Assembly: GCA_017521605.1 (NCBI GenBank)
Contig: JAFXCD010000003.1
Span: forward strand, 1-64,000
DNA from: Lachnospiraceae bacterium
GTDB taxonomy: Bacteria > Bacillota > Clostridia > Lachnospirales > Lachnospiraceae
Length of the DNA stretch: 64,000 nt
Direction of reading: 5' to 3'
Positions 1-8,363 of this stretch are shown here, piece after piece. The position numbers and the translations under genes are program-made. The notes under the pieces are model-generated. The model saw only the letters and a program-made list of their open reading frames with translations, made no database searches and had not been told where the DNA came from. The stretch's first letter is position 1, and every line of letters begins with the position of its first letter.

Positions 1-535
1 CTATCAAAGCCAACTCCGGATCACCATAGTAATCGCCCATTTGATAAGTTTGATTAGTTTGCATATCCAACAAAAAAGCATCTTCCCACTCGTTATATAT
101 GGCATAGCGTTCATTCCATGCCATTAGCGTTGCATAGTCAGATATCTTTTTATCAGCTTTCGCCCTTTCCTGCCAACCGGGATAGGGCAACACACCTAAG
201 GCATATTCTATTTCCAACTTAACTTCTTCTATTGGCAAATCAAACGGAAATGGATCTGCATCTTCATAAGGACCTTCTATCTCATCTGCAAATTCCAGCA
301 CAATAAATGGTTTCTCCGGAAAGTACATTTTATCAACACAAACATAACTATCTCTAAACTTATATACGCTCTTTGCCTCCTGTTCCGTGATGTAATCTTC
401 TTTATTCAAAAACCAGGTTTCATTTTCTTTCCGCTCAATAATTAGCTTTCCGCCAAAACTGATGATAATTTGTTCACACACCTTAATTACATTATTAAAT
501 TCATTATAATTAATATTTTCATATGGCCATTTCAT
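1..535 (-). CDS. hypothetical protein, C-terminus cut by window edge
   Basis: An open frame runs from an ATG at 535 to the left edge without a stop, about 178 codons, so the C-terminus lies outside the window. It begins MKWPYENINYNEF. GAGGTG lies about 10 bases upstream and decides the start. The visible part is acidic and rich in Tyr, Trp and Phe, with no signal peptide or membrane segment, as in many small cytosolic immunity-like proteins of accessory loci. I do not recognise the family and assign no function. The next gene upstream on the same strand ends 92 bases away. Confidence 0.7.
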   Translation of the reverse strand, partial: MKWPYENINYNEFNNVIKVCEQIIISFGGKLIIERKENETWFLNKEDYITEQEAKSVYKFRDSYVCVDKMYFPEKPFIVLEFADEIEGPYEDADPFPFDLPIEEVKLEIEYALGVLPYPGWQERAKADKKISDYATLMAWNERYAIYNEWEDAFLLDMQTNQTYQMGDYYGDPELALI

Positions 536-627
536 GCCGCATTTCACCTCAAACTACCTGCTACTTTTCTACCGAACAATCTATGCCTATATAAGCACCA
601 ATTTCGGAAACACACAACCATTTCTTC

Positions 628-1632
628 CTAACTTTCTTCGCTATCATTCTCAAATGCAACCTGCCATAAGCACATATCCATTATTTTCATAACGGGATAT
701 TCAGTGCCGTACGCACTTAATTCACTCCTTACCTTTTCAAACTCATCCTGATACTTCAAATAGTACTTTGCAACATCCTTTACAGACCTTCTGTCATATC
801 CACCCACAGAGATTCCATACTGTCTTACCGCCTGAACATAATAGCGGTCATATGCCGGAACGCACCCTAATGCTCCTAAGAGAATCTTGGTGACTAGTGT
901 ATCGGTAGCATTATTGGTTACGCCCTCAAATGAAGGTTGCTCATTGGCATAAGCCTGTCTAATCTTAGCACTTACATCCTCCAACAAATCCAATTTATCA
1001 TCTTCCATCAAACCTTCTGCTGTGATACCCAATAAAGGAGCATATTTTTCTTCCAAGATGATTTCTACTACAGGAATATGAGCCTTGTAATCCTTCTGCA
1101 ACAGAAATGATGACCCTCTGTACATTCCCCAACTCGCTAAATAAAATGCCAGGTGCAATGCCAAATAGTCTACGATCTTCTCATCCCTACTACCTCTGTT
1201 ATCCTTAAATGCGTTATAGCAATGGCACCAAGAAAGATATCTGCCATGACTGTCCTTGATGGTTTCATTGAAATATGTACGAATACATCGAATTGCTTCA
1301 TCAACTGGCAGCGTTGGCTCTTTTTCTACGCTTACTCTTTTCTTTATAATTTTAGGTTGCGAATTACCATCTCTCTTGATACTGTCTCTCTTTACAAAGT
1401 CTATCGACTGATTAGCAATACTTAAATTCTGACTCATGTATCCAGCATCGAGCCACCCAAATGCGAGAGATTGTGATTCCGAGTTCGACCATTGTGCCGG
1501 ATATTTATATGCAGATTCCGGCAAAGGATCTCCAAGAACACTCTCAATTTCCTTAAAACTCATTTTTACTATGTCTTTTCCGCTCTTTTTCAAATATGCT
1601 GTAAGTGCGATATACTTATCTCCTTTTGCCAT
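628..1632 (-). CDS. conserved hypothetical protein, two-domain, cytosolic
   Basis: This is a 334-residue soluble protein. The first ~85 residues (GDKYIALTAYLKKSG, then LPESAYKYPAQWSNS and AFGWLDAGY) form a compact module that I believe recurs at the N-terminus of many bacterial hypothetical proteins, sometimes beside nuclease domains. A basic linker (~85-105, KKRVSVEKE) leads to an alpha-helical C-terminal domain of about 220 residues containing YLASWGMYRGSSFLLQKDY, which resembles a conserved family of unknown function. GAGGAG lies 8 bases before the ATG. It is downstream of, and co-oriented with, the AAA ATPase, 80 bases apart, and probably shares its transcript. No catalytic residues can be named. 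Confidence 0.75.
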   Translation of the reverse strand: MAKGDKYIALTAYLKKSGKDIVKMSFKEIESVLGDPLPESAYKYPAQWSNSESQSLAFGWLDAGYMSQNLSIANQSIDFVKRDSIKRDGNSQPKIIKKRVSVEKEPTLPVDEAIRCIRTYFNETIKDSHGRYLSWCHCYNAFKDNRGSRDEKIVDYLALHLAFYLASWGMYRGSSFLLQKDYKAHIPVVEIILEEKYAPLLGITAEGLMEDDKLDLLEDVSAKIRQAYANEQPSFEGVTNNATDTLVTKILLGALGCVPAYDRYYVQAVRQYGISVGGYDRRSVKDVAKYYLKYQDEFEKVRSELSAYGTEYPVMKIMDMCLWQVAFENDSEES

Positions 1633-1712
1633 TTCCCAATCTCCTCTTTTGTTATATAAAATGCTTTATCTTCTTAATCATAAGCCTTTTTCTGTCCCAT
1701 TTTCAGGACTCC

Positions 1713-2966
1713 TTACAACTCCAAACTATTCTCCTTCAACAAGAAATCATAAATACTCATGGTCGTAATTCCGTCCTCATCTCTCGTCACATTCATAACA
1801 TCCTTAACCAGAATAATCTTCTTAAACGAATCATTCACATTTATCAGTGATGCCTTCTCCTGCAATCTCTTTTCTTCCGTCGGCATACTAAATGCGGATT
1901 GAATATAATAACGTTTGCTTCCCAGATTCGCTACGAAGTCAATCTCCAGATAAGTTCTTTCCGTTTTTCCTTCTGAATTTACTCTTCTTTTCTCTACAAC
2001 GCCAACATCCACGGAATACCCACGACTTCTAAGTTCATTATAAACAATATTCTCCATGATGTGCGTCTCTTCAATTTGACGAAAACCTAATCTTGCATTA
2101 CGAAGTCCTACATCTTCAAAATAGTATTTTAAGGGAGTTCCTATATATTTTCTTCCTTTTACATTGTAACGATTTGCTTTGTTGATTACAAAAGCATCCT
2201 CCAAATACTCAATGTATTGTCTGATAGTATTGCCGCTGATATTTGACTGTACTACGCTTCTAAAAGTCGCTTCAATCTTTGGTACATTGGTAAGCGAACC
2301 GATTGCCGACGCAAGAATATTCACCAAATCCTCCAACTCCTGCGTTTTGTCGATGCGATGCCTTTCAATAATATCTATCAAATACGTTTCTTCAAACAAT
2401 TTGGTTAAATAATTAATCTTTTGTTCCTCTGTCTTCATAGTTACAGTAAGTGGTAAACCTCCGTAAAATACATACTCTGCCCATCCATGATAAACATCTC
2501 CTTCATATACCTGCATAAATTCTTTAAAGGTTAACGGATAAATATGAATTTCATCCCCCCTACCTCTAAATTCCGTAATAACATCTTTTGAAAGAAATTT
2601 AGAATTACTTCCGGTTACATAGACATCAACATTCTTAATATGCAGCAGTGAATTGAGTACTTCTTCGAATTCTTCCAACAACTGCACTTCGTCTAATAAA
2701 ACATAATACTGTTCTTCATCTACAATACCGGATTCTATATAATCCAAAATAGTGTCCGGATTACGATACTTTTTATCTTTTCGCTGGTCTAACTCAATAG
2801 AGATGATATGATTTTCATCTACACCCTGTTCCAACAGATAGTTTCTAAAGATCGTAAAAATCAAATATGATTTTCCACATCTTCTGATTCCGGTCACCAC
2901 TTTAATCATGCCGTTATGCATTCTATTTATTAAATCATTTAAATACTTATCTCGATTAATGTTCAT
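1713..2966 (-). CDS. AAA ATPase, DUF4143-type
   Basis: This is a 417-residue protein of the AAA_14/DUF4143 ATPase family, whose cellular role is not established. The Walker A motif is GIRRCGKS at ~26-33, and the Walker B motif is YYVLLDEVQLLE with D92-E93. A sensor-like VTGSNSKFLS and an arginine segment TEFRGRG follow. The C-terminal DUF4143 region (from ~190) ends in a restriction-enzyme-like fold with YLEIDFVAN. A 13-residue longer frame exists, but GAGGAG 6 bases before the ATG at 2966 fixes the start at MNINRDKY. Its promoter, with a palindrome in the spacer, lies 54 bases upstream. Such ATPases are often strain-variable and sit in accessory islands. Confidence 0.88.
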   Translation of the reverse strand: MNINRDKYLNDLINRMHNGMIKVVTGIRRCGKSYLIFTIFRNYLLEQGVDENHIISIELDQRKDKKYRNPDTILDYIESGIVDEEQYYVLLDEVQLLEEFEEVLNSLLHIKNVDVYVTGSNSKFLSKDVITEFRGRGDEIHIYPLTFKEFMQVYEGDVYHGWAEYVFYGGLPLTVTMKTEEQKINYLTKLFEETYLIDIIERHRIDKTQELEDLVNILASAIGSLTNVPKIEATFRSVVQSNISGNTIRQYIEYLEDAFVINKANRYNVKGRKYIGTPLKYYFEDVGLRNARLGFRQIEETHIMENIVYNELRSRGYSVDVGVVEKRRVNSEGKTERTYLEIDFVANLGSKRYYIQSAFSMPTEEKRLQEKASLINVNDSFKKIILVKDVMNVTRDEDGITTMSIYDFLLKENSLEL

Positions 2967-3019
2967 AGCAGACTCCTCGTTGAATATTTTTGACACTAAT
3001 GACAATTTTGTTCAAAATC

Positions 3020-3048
3020 ATTATACACCAGAGGGTGTATTTAATCAA
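3020..3048 (-). promoter_or_regulatory. promoter of the AAA ATPase with palindromic operator
   Basis: Read on the minus strand, a -35 TTGATT (3043-3048) and a consensus -10 TATAAT (3020-3025) are separated by exactly 17 bases. The inverted repeat ATACACC-CTCT-GGTGTAT (3023-3040) fills the spacer and enters the -10 box, the position expected of a repressor operator. No candidate repressor gene is adjacent. Confidence 0.72.
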
Positions 3049-3100
3049 TTGTATATTGAATATTTTTGACATAATCACCAAAAATATTCAAAGTATTTTT

Positions 3101-3146
3101 TTAAATAAAAATGGCATCCCAACAGCCCTATTTGCCGGAACGCCAT
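3101..3146 (-). terminator. intrinsic terminator
   Basis: A 10-bp stem (ATGGCGTTCC with GGGATGCCAT, two G-U pairs) and a 16-base loop at 3111-3146 are followed on the minus strand by TTTTTATTT. It ends transcripts arriving from the 3.4-5.5 kb genes before the ATPase promoter. Confidence 0.7.
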
Positions 3147-3237
3147 CTATGAATTTGAGCTCTATTTAATTTTTTCTTCCTGCAAAAGTGGTAAACTAGT
3201 GGTAAACTTCACCTCCTTTGCGCCGGAAACGACCATT

Positions 3238-3432
3238 TTACAGGCCTTTTTCAATTCTGGAAAATACTGCCGTGCCAAACCAATCGCCTTTATCCTTCCC
3301 TATCTCCTCTCTATTTCCCAGACCCTCATACATATTCCTATTCTTTAATCCTATTCCATGTAAATCCCATTGAATATTTTTGGAATTTATGCCACTTTTA
3401 CTCAACAAGGATTTTCTGTAAGAATATTTCAT
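3238..3432 (-). CDS. doubtful small ORF
   Basis: A 64-codon frame starts 10 bases after the preceding gene. It lacks a good ribosome binding site and resembles nothing I know. It carries one of the TTGAATATTTTTGG copies. It could be a short real gene, a decayed gene end or chance. The stretch from here to 3150 also contains a short frame ending LPLLQEEKIK just before the terminator, which may be the remnant of a lost gene's 3' end. Confidence 0.22.
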   Translation of the reverse strand: MKYSYRKSLLSKSGINSKNIQWDLHGIGLKNRNMYEGLGNREEIGKDKGDWFGTAVFSRIEKGL

Positions 3433-3442
3433 ATCTTCAAAC

Positions 3443-3988
3443 TTATTCTTCCCTCAACAACTCCAGCTCCTTGTCCAAATCCGAAACGGTTGCCTCTGTT
3501 CCCAAATGCTGTTCTGCTGTGAGCTTATCTAGAACCAAGCTATTTTTCCCCTTGCTAATATTCTTTAACATGAGGTACAGTCCCACAGGGAATTCATAGC
3601 TCCAATTTTCTCTATAACCTACAAGTCCGTAACATCGCAAAACCCGATCCATCTCCTGCACAAATTCAGCAAGGAAATCATCGAAATCAAATGTCAACGG
3701 AATCTCTTTTTCTACTTTATCACTATATTCACTTTCGTAGTTTTTGATATGAATCAGCAACTTGTCCTGATTTTTACAAACATACCAATCTTCAACCGCC
3801 GGTTCCAGTTCTGTCCTGAATCTATCCTTGTAAGTATAAGGTTCCCACTCACCGTGCACACATAAAAGTGTCTCCATAAAATCATTTAAGAAGTTAGTAA
3901 GGTAACTATAATCAAAAAAATGCTTATGTTGACCATCACCAATCTCCCCCATCATCCAGCCGGATGAGATACTCTTAATCTCAAACAT
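3443..3988 (-). CDS. hypothetical protein, immunity-like
   Basis: This is a 181-residue acidic cytosolic protein starting MFEIKSISSGWM. AAGGAG 6 bases before the ATG at 3988 decides this start over one 9 codons upstream. The FDYSYLTNFLNDFMETLL helix and the repeated Trp/Tyr-rich strands (WYVCKN, YRENWSYEFPVGLYL) resemble a family of small proteins often found among toxin-immunity cassettes; this is resemblance only. It sits 33 bases downstream of the YunG-like gene and is probably co-transcribed with it. No toxin partner is visible in the window. Confidence 0.68.
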   Translation of the reverse strand: MFEIKSISSGWMMGEIGDGQHKHFFDYSYLTNFLNDFMETLLCVHGEWEPYTYKDRFRTELEPAVEDWYVCKNQDKLLIHIKNYESEYSDKVEKEIPLTFDFDDFLAEFVQEMDRVLRCYGLVGYRENWSYEFPVGLYLMLKNISKGKNSLVLDKLTAEQHLGTEATVSDLDKELELLREE

Positions 3989-4021
3989 AACATACTCCTT
4001 ATCTCTACCCCTCATACCTTC

Positions 4022-4462
4022 TTAGCTGTCAGCCAATCTTTCCTGTAGCTTAGCCTTCAAATACTCATATCGGAGTTTCTTCTCTTCCTTAGCAAAATGC
4101 TTCTCCCTAAACTGCTCCGGGTTCTTTTCATAAGACAAAACCTCTTCCCCGAATTGTTCACTTGTAAGATCAAACACGCAATCACCAACCACATTATAGC
4201 AATGATAATTGCCACCTGTTCTAAGAATACCATATACCTTACCGCCAAAAACATCCTGGGCAAGGAACGCTGTGATAGAACACTGTCCCAATGTCCTATT
4301 CTCTGTCGTCCATTTCTCCCTCATTCGCGGAGCACAGGTATCTGCACACCAGATTTCCGCCAAAAGATCATAAAGTTGCCTGGGATTCTCTATCTGTCTA
4401 TATTCTTCACCTACTGCCGGCATATCTGCTGTCTGCCAGCCATAAAAACTATACTCCTTCAT
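4022..4462 (-). CDS. YunG-like conserved protein
   Basis: This 146-residue protein resembles the YunG family of unknown function. The diagnostic stretch is WTTENRTLGQCSITAFLAQD followed by FGGKVYG, GGNYHCYNVV and DCVFDLTSEQF. A conserved Cys, then His and Asp in this order is compatible with a papain-like fold, but catalysis has not been shown to my knowledge. GAGGG precedes the ATG. It lies between the PD-(D/E)XK-motif gene and the immunity-like gene on the same strand, spaced 51 and 33 bases. Confidence 0.75.
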   Translation of the reverse strand: MKEYSFYGWQTADMPAVGEEYRQIENPRQLYDLLAEIWCADTCAPRMREKWTTENRTLGQCSITAFLAQDVFGGKVYGILRTGGNYHCYNVVGDCVFDLTSEQFGEEVLSYEKNPEQFREKHFAKEEKKLRYEYLKAKLQERLADS

Positions 4463-4513
4463 TACAAAAGTCCCTCGTTAGTCCTTCAATCACATATTAC
4501 TCAATTACATTAT

Positions 4514-5539
4514 TCATACCATCCTTATAAATGTTCCATCTGCAAAATATTCCACATTGGGTTCTGACCATGCTTCAAAATCCATTCTTTCCTTCTTATC
4601 GTTCATAATATACTCTAACAGCCTTTTTGAAAGCCCCATTTCAATTCTTGATACCTTATCTTTTTCCAAAAACATCTCAAAAGCCCCCACTACATAATCC
4701 TCTATACTGACTCTAGACTCAAGCTTATTTCTAATCGTTGTTATTTCTGATAATCCCTTTTTAAAAAGATTTGCTAACTCTACATTTCCTGCCAAGCAGA
4801 GATATTTTGAACATTCTCTTATTATATTATCCTTAGCAGCAATATTTATTTTTGGGAATTCACTATTCTCCGGATCTGCCAAATATATTTTAGTATTTCT
4901 TTTCATTTTTTTAGAGGAAGTAGCAAATGAAACTGCTGACGTATAACCATTGCGAATTCCTATTCCATTACTTCCCAGAAATACAGAACCATCCTTTACC
5001 TGATTATTTCCACTAATAAGAAAAGAAGTCGGATCTGCTGCCATTGTTCCCTTCGACTCTAAAATTCCATATGTACCATCTTTATAGCAAAGTACAAAAT
5101 CCGGTGTTTGTCCTACTATTTTTTTATTAATATGTGCTACATTTCTTATAAAATCTTTATAATCATAAACCGCATATACACCTAATTTATCAAAACACAT
5201 TTGATAATTTATCCCTTGCGCCAGTTCTCCAATTCTTGCAGACTTTGAGAAATCTCTTAATACATCTTTATTGTTATAATCAAATGCTAAATATCCATTC
5301 TTTTCCGTTAGCAAAAATGGAATGATATGAAAATATGACCGCGCAAAATTAACTATATATGGCGAAAATACATGTGCATTTGTTAACATTGCTTTGGACG
5401 TAGCCACACATAACTTTGCATATGTAATATGCATATCCTCCTTTTTTATTGCTCTTTCTTGTCTAATATCAAAATTGCTCTTTAAATATACTGATGAATC
5501 ATAAAGTGAATATTCAATATTTCTTTTCCAATTAACCAT
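4514..5539 (-). CDS. hypothetical protein with PD-(D/E)XK-like motif
   Basis: This is a 341-residue soluble protein. Its most telling stretch is GQTPDFVLCYKDGTYGILES followed by KGT. P147-D148 and E161-x-K163 match the spacing of the PD-(D/E)XK nuclease core: Asp on one strand, then E-x-K on the next. The rest is helical and unrecognised. The gene is clearly more AT-rich than the glycan operon beside it, suggesting acquisition. GGGGGAC precedes the ATG. It leads a three-gene minus-strand run. A nuclease or nuclease-derived binding role is an inference from one motif; family assignment is open. Confidence 0.65.
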   Translation of the reverse strand: MVNWKRNIEYSLYDSSVYLKSNFDIRQERAIKKEDMHITYAKLCVATSKAMLTNAHVFSPYIVNFARSYFHIIPFLLTEKNGYLAFDYNNKDVLRDFSKSARIGELAQGINYQMCFDKLGVYAVYDYKDFIRNVAHINKKIVGQTPDFVLCYKDGTYGILESKGTMAADPTSFLISGNNQVKDGSVFLGSNGIGIRNGYTSAVSFATSSKKMKRNTKIYLADPENSEFPKINIAAKDNIIRECSKYLCLAGNVELANLFKKGLSEITTIRNKLESRVSIEDYVVGAFEMFLEKDKVSRIEMGLSKRLLEYIMNDKKERMDFEAWSEPNVEYFADGTFIRMV

Positions 5540-5583
5540 AATTGTCCCCCATTATTAATCTGCAATATCTGCTCACACAACAA

Positions 5584-5615
5584 CATCCCGGCAGTTTCTT
5601 CCCACTGTCGGGATG
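5584..5615 (-). terminator. intrinsic terminator after the glycan operon
   Basis: Minus-strand CATCCCGACAGT and ACTGCCGGGATG form a 12-bp stem with one mismatch and an 8-base loop, followed by TTGTTGTG. It closes the 11.2-5.6 kb operon and separates it from the accessory block. Confidence 0.65.
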
Positions 5616-5647
5616 CTAATTTTATTCTCTTCTCACTATTTACATAT

Positions 5648-7225
5648 CTATTTAGGTACTGCCACATACCATTCCCTAAACTGAGTCAGTTCAAAATCTT
5701 TTTCAAACCGTTCCTTATCCGGGAAGTAGATAATATATACCTTTTCCGTATCAATATTGTCATAATCAATAGTGATGTAGAAGGTGTTCTCCCCATCCCA
5801 GAACCGGGAGGGTTCTGTATTGATTCTAATTTGTACCTTTTCCAGATATTCGGAGGGCAGGGTTCTGGAGAAGAACAGTACTCTGGGCCACTGTGCACCT
5901 CTTTCCACCACGATTTCGTCCCCTTCCTCCATGGCAAATTGCACGGCCTCTTCCAAACCTTCCATGTAGTAGGTGGATACCAATTCTCTATAATCACCAT
6001 AATAGTCCTTTTGGAACCATATGAGACATATCATATAGGCACATATTAATACTCCGGTCACCACTTTGCCCAGTACCTTTTTAAAGCGGCGGCAAGCCTC
6101 TATTACTGCTACAACACCATAAGTTTCCAGCAATACAAGGGGTATATAGAGGCAATTAATCTGGTGCAGATTTGCAATGACCAGAGAGCACACAATCAAT
6201 GCCCCAAACAACTGGATAAAGATAAACACTTCATAACTGAACTCTTTTTTGAATACCTTTTTGCACATCTTGAACATAAATACAAAAAAGCCCAGTATAA
6301 TAAATACTCGTCCGATATCATAGAACAATCCATGGGGCAATAAAATATCATGAACTGCACCAATATTCTGTCTCCACAATAAGGTAATCACCCTACGCAC
6401 CTTTTGCCACATCACCGGAAGGGACAGTTCCATCTCCGATGCCCGGTAACCGCCCATCACAGGGATGGTCATAAAGGGCAATTCAATGGGTTCGCCCACA
6501 GCATTCACATACACAAACAGAAGTAGCGGCAGTGCCAATACAGCCAAAATAATGGTGGAAGCAATGGCCCATCTGTCAATCTTCAGCTTCTTGTGATAGA
6601 GACCATACACAATCTGCAACAGTAGCATAACCGGTACTATGGGCCATATAACAGCATAGCTATAAAGGGATAATCCGTACATTATCGCACTAAGCAGTAA
6701 CATTTTCTTATTATCCAGACCTAATATGAAAAAGTACAATCCAAACATCAAAAATGCCGGTGCCAGGTTGGCATCCAGACCCCATCTGCACATGGTAATA
6801 TGCCAGGGACATATAGCCAGCAAAAATAAGCCCCACAAGCCGGTTTCTCTATTAAACATCTTTTTCAGGAGCAAATATACTGCCCACAATGTCAGCGTAC
6901 CCATAATCGCCTGGGGTAATCTGGTCACAAAATACGTAATATTCTGCTCTCCTGCCAGCATATAAATGGGAATCAACAACCAGCTGTACAAAGCACTGTG
7001 GCCATCTCCCCAGTCAGCCAGATACACCGGCCACACATTACCTGCAGAATCCATCCCTTCCTGCCAAAGGGCAAAGGCATTCCATGCCACGAAGGTTTCG
7101 TCCCTGTGCAAACCACCGGGTACTTCTCCCAATAGAAACAGTCTCAAAAATGCTCCCAGTCCCAACAAAAGAAAAGGCAGTATTTTATTGATACCCTGAC
7201 CTATATTGTCAATCTTTGTCTTCAT
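5648..7225 (-). CDS. GT39-type membrane glycosyltransferase
   Basis: A 525-residue multi-pass protein of the ArnT/PMT-like (GT-C) superfamily, which transfers sugars or glycan-lipid groups from polyprenyl phosphate carriers on the outer face of the membrane. After the first membrane helix comes VPGGLHRDETFVAWNAF with D42-E43, the conserved acidic pair in the first external loop. About 11 hydrophobic segments follow, including WAVYLLLKKMFNRETGLWGL, then a soluble C-terminal domain of ~130 residues. It is the last gene of the five-gene glycan operon, 11 bases after the aminotransferase. The donor and acceptor are unknown. Confidence 0.82.
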   Translation of the reverse strand: MKTKIDNIGQGINKILPFLLLGLGAFLRLFLLGEVPGGLHRDETFVAWNAFALWQEGMDSAGNVWPVYLADWGDGHSALYSWLLIPIYMLAGEQNITYFVTRLPQAIMGTLTLWAVYLLLKKMFNRETGLWGLFLLAICPWHITMCRWGLDANLAPAFLMFGLYFFILGLDNKKMLLLSAIMYGLSLYSYAVIWPIVPVMLLLQIVYGLYHKKLKIDRWAIASTIILAVLALPLLLFVYVNAVGEPIELPFMTIPVMGGYRASEMELSLPVMWQKVRRVITLLWRQNIGAVHDILLPHGLFYDIGRVFIILGFFVFMFKMCKKVFKKEFSYEVFIFIQLFGALIVCSLVIANLHQINCLYIPLVLLETYGVVAVIEACRRFKKVLGKVVTGVLICAYMICLIWFQKDYYGDYRELVSTYYMEGLEEAVQFAMEEGDEIVVERGAQWPRVLFFSRTLPSEYLEKVQIRINTEPSRFWDGENTFYITIDYDNIDTEKVYIIYFPDKERFEKDFELTQFREWYVAVPK

Positions 7226-7236
7226 TTCCTCATTCC

Positions 7237-8343
7237 CTATCCTCTATAATCATTACATGCCTGTATCACACGTTTTACTTCGTCATCACGCATTTCAGGG
7301 AAAAGCGGTAATGTCACACAATGTGAGGCCAGATATTCTGCATTGGGACAATCTCCCGGCTTGTAACCCAAATGGGCATATGCCTTCTGCAAATGGCATG
7401 GTACGGGATAATGCATATTGCACTCGATGCCCTTCTCCTCCATATACTTGATAAAATGCTCATGATCCGGAACAGTTACCACAAACAGATGGTATACCGG
7501 CTCTGTATTAGCCGGATGAGCCTGCATGGTAATCAAAGGATTGGTTATTTCCCTTAGATACCTTTCCGCAATTCTTCTACGGCTCTGTGTCCATTCATCC
7601 AGGTATTTTAAGCTCACACTGAGTACAGCTCCCTGTATGCCCTCCAGTCTCATATTATAACCCACTTCGTCATGGTAATATCGCACATCACAGCCCTGAT
7701 TTTTCAATCGGGTAATATGCTTGAAATACTCTTCATTATCCGTGGTTACGCTTCCGCCCTCTCCAAAGGCATACAGATTCTTGCCGGGATAAAAGCTGAA
7801 GCATGCCAATTCACCCAGAGTACCTACCTGCTTTCCTTCATAATAAGCCTGATGGGACTGGGCACAATCCTCCACCACAAACAAGCCATATCGGTCTGCA
7901 ATTTTACGGATTTCATTGTATTCAAAGGGTTGTCCGTATAAGTGAACACCGATAATACCCTTAGTTTTTGAAGTTATTTTACGTCGCACATCTTCCGGGT
8001 CGATTTCCCAGGTATCAGCTGTACAATCTGCAAATACCGGTGTTGCTCCGGTATAGGATACCCCCCATGCCGTCGCAATATATGTATTGGCAGGCACAAT
8101 GACTTCATCTCCCGGTCCCACACCCAAAGCTAACATTGCCAGATGTAATGCCGAAGTTCCGTTATTCACACCTGCCGCATATTTAGTGCCCACGAAGGCA
8201 GCAAACTCCTTGTCAAACTTGTCTGCAAATTTGCCTCCGGAAAAAGCCGTTTCCTTACATACTGCTTCTATAGCCTCTAAGTATTCCTGCTTATGCGCCA
8301 GATAATCTCTTGATAAATCAATTCTCTTTATATTTTCAGTCAT
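7237..8343 (-). CDS. DegT/DnrJ/EryC1 sugar aminotransferase
   Basis: A 368-residue PLP-dependent aminotransferase of the DegT family, which aminates keto-sugar nucleotides for surface glycans. The PLP lysine lies in SFYPGKNLYAFGEGG (K188). VVEDCAQSHQA supplies the ring-stacking Asp, and VNNGTSALHLAMLALG binds phosphate. GVHLYGQPF is typical of the family. The ATG at 8343 gives MTENIKRIDLS; a longer frame begins three codons upstream with TTG. It lies 20 bases after the GT2 gene in the operon. It suggests that the glycan contains an amino sugar; the dehydratase making its substrate is not in the window. Confidence 0.92.
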   Translation of the reverse strand: MTENIKRIDLSRDYLAHKQEYLEAIEAVCKETAFSGGKFADKFDKEFAAFVGTKYAAGVNNGTSALHLAMLALGVGPGDEVIVPANTYIATAWGVSYTGATPVFADCTADTWEIDPEDVRRKITSKTKGIIGVHLYGQPFEYNEIRKIADRYGLFVVEDCAQSHQAYYEGKQVGTLGELACFSFYPGKNLYAFGEGGSVTTDNEEYFKHITRLKNQGCDVRYYHDEVGYNMRLEGIQGAVLSVSLKYLDEWTQSRRRIAERYLREITNPLITMQAHPANTEPVYHLFVVTVPDHEHFIKYMEEKGIECNMHYPVPCHLQKAYAHLGYKPGDCPNAEYLASHCVTLPLFPEMRDDEVKRVIQACNDYRG

Positions 8344-8363
8344 CACTTTCAACCCATTCCAAA

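Larger units (their letters stand above)
2980..3383. repeat. dispersed TTGAATATTTTTG motif, four copies
   Basis: TTGAATATTTTTGACA occurs identically at 2980-2995 and 3056-3071, flanking the ATPase promoter. TTGAATATTTTTGG is at 3370-3383, and its exact inverse is at 3078-3091. Four 13-16-base matches within about 400 bases exceed what AT-richness alone would suggest. They may be protein-binding sites; no integrase or inverted-repeat element explains them. Confidence 0.5.

Noticed and set aside
2980-3383. Repeats as attachment sites of an integrated element
   Set aside because: No integrase, tRNA end or phage genes nearby; copies occur in both orientations within 400 bases and fit binding sites better.
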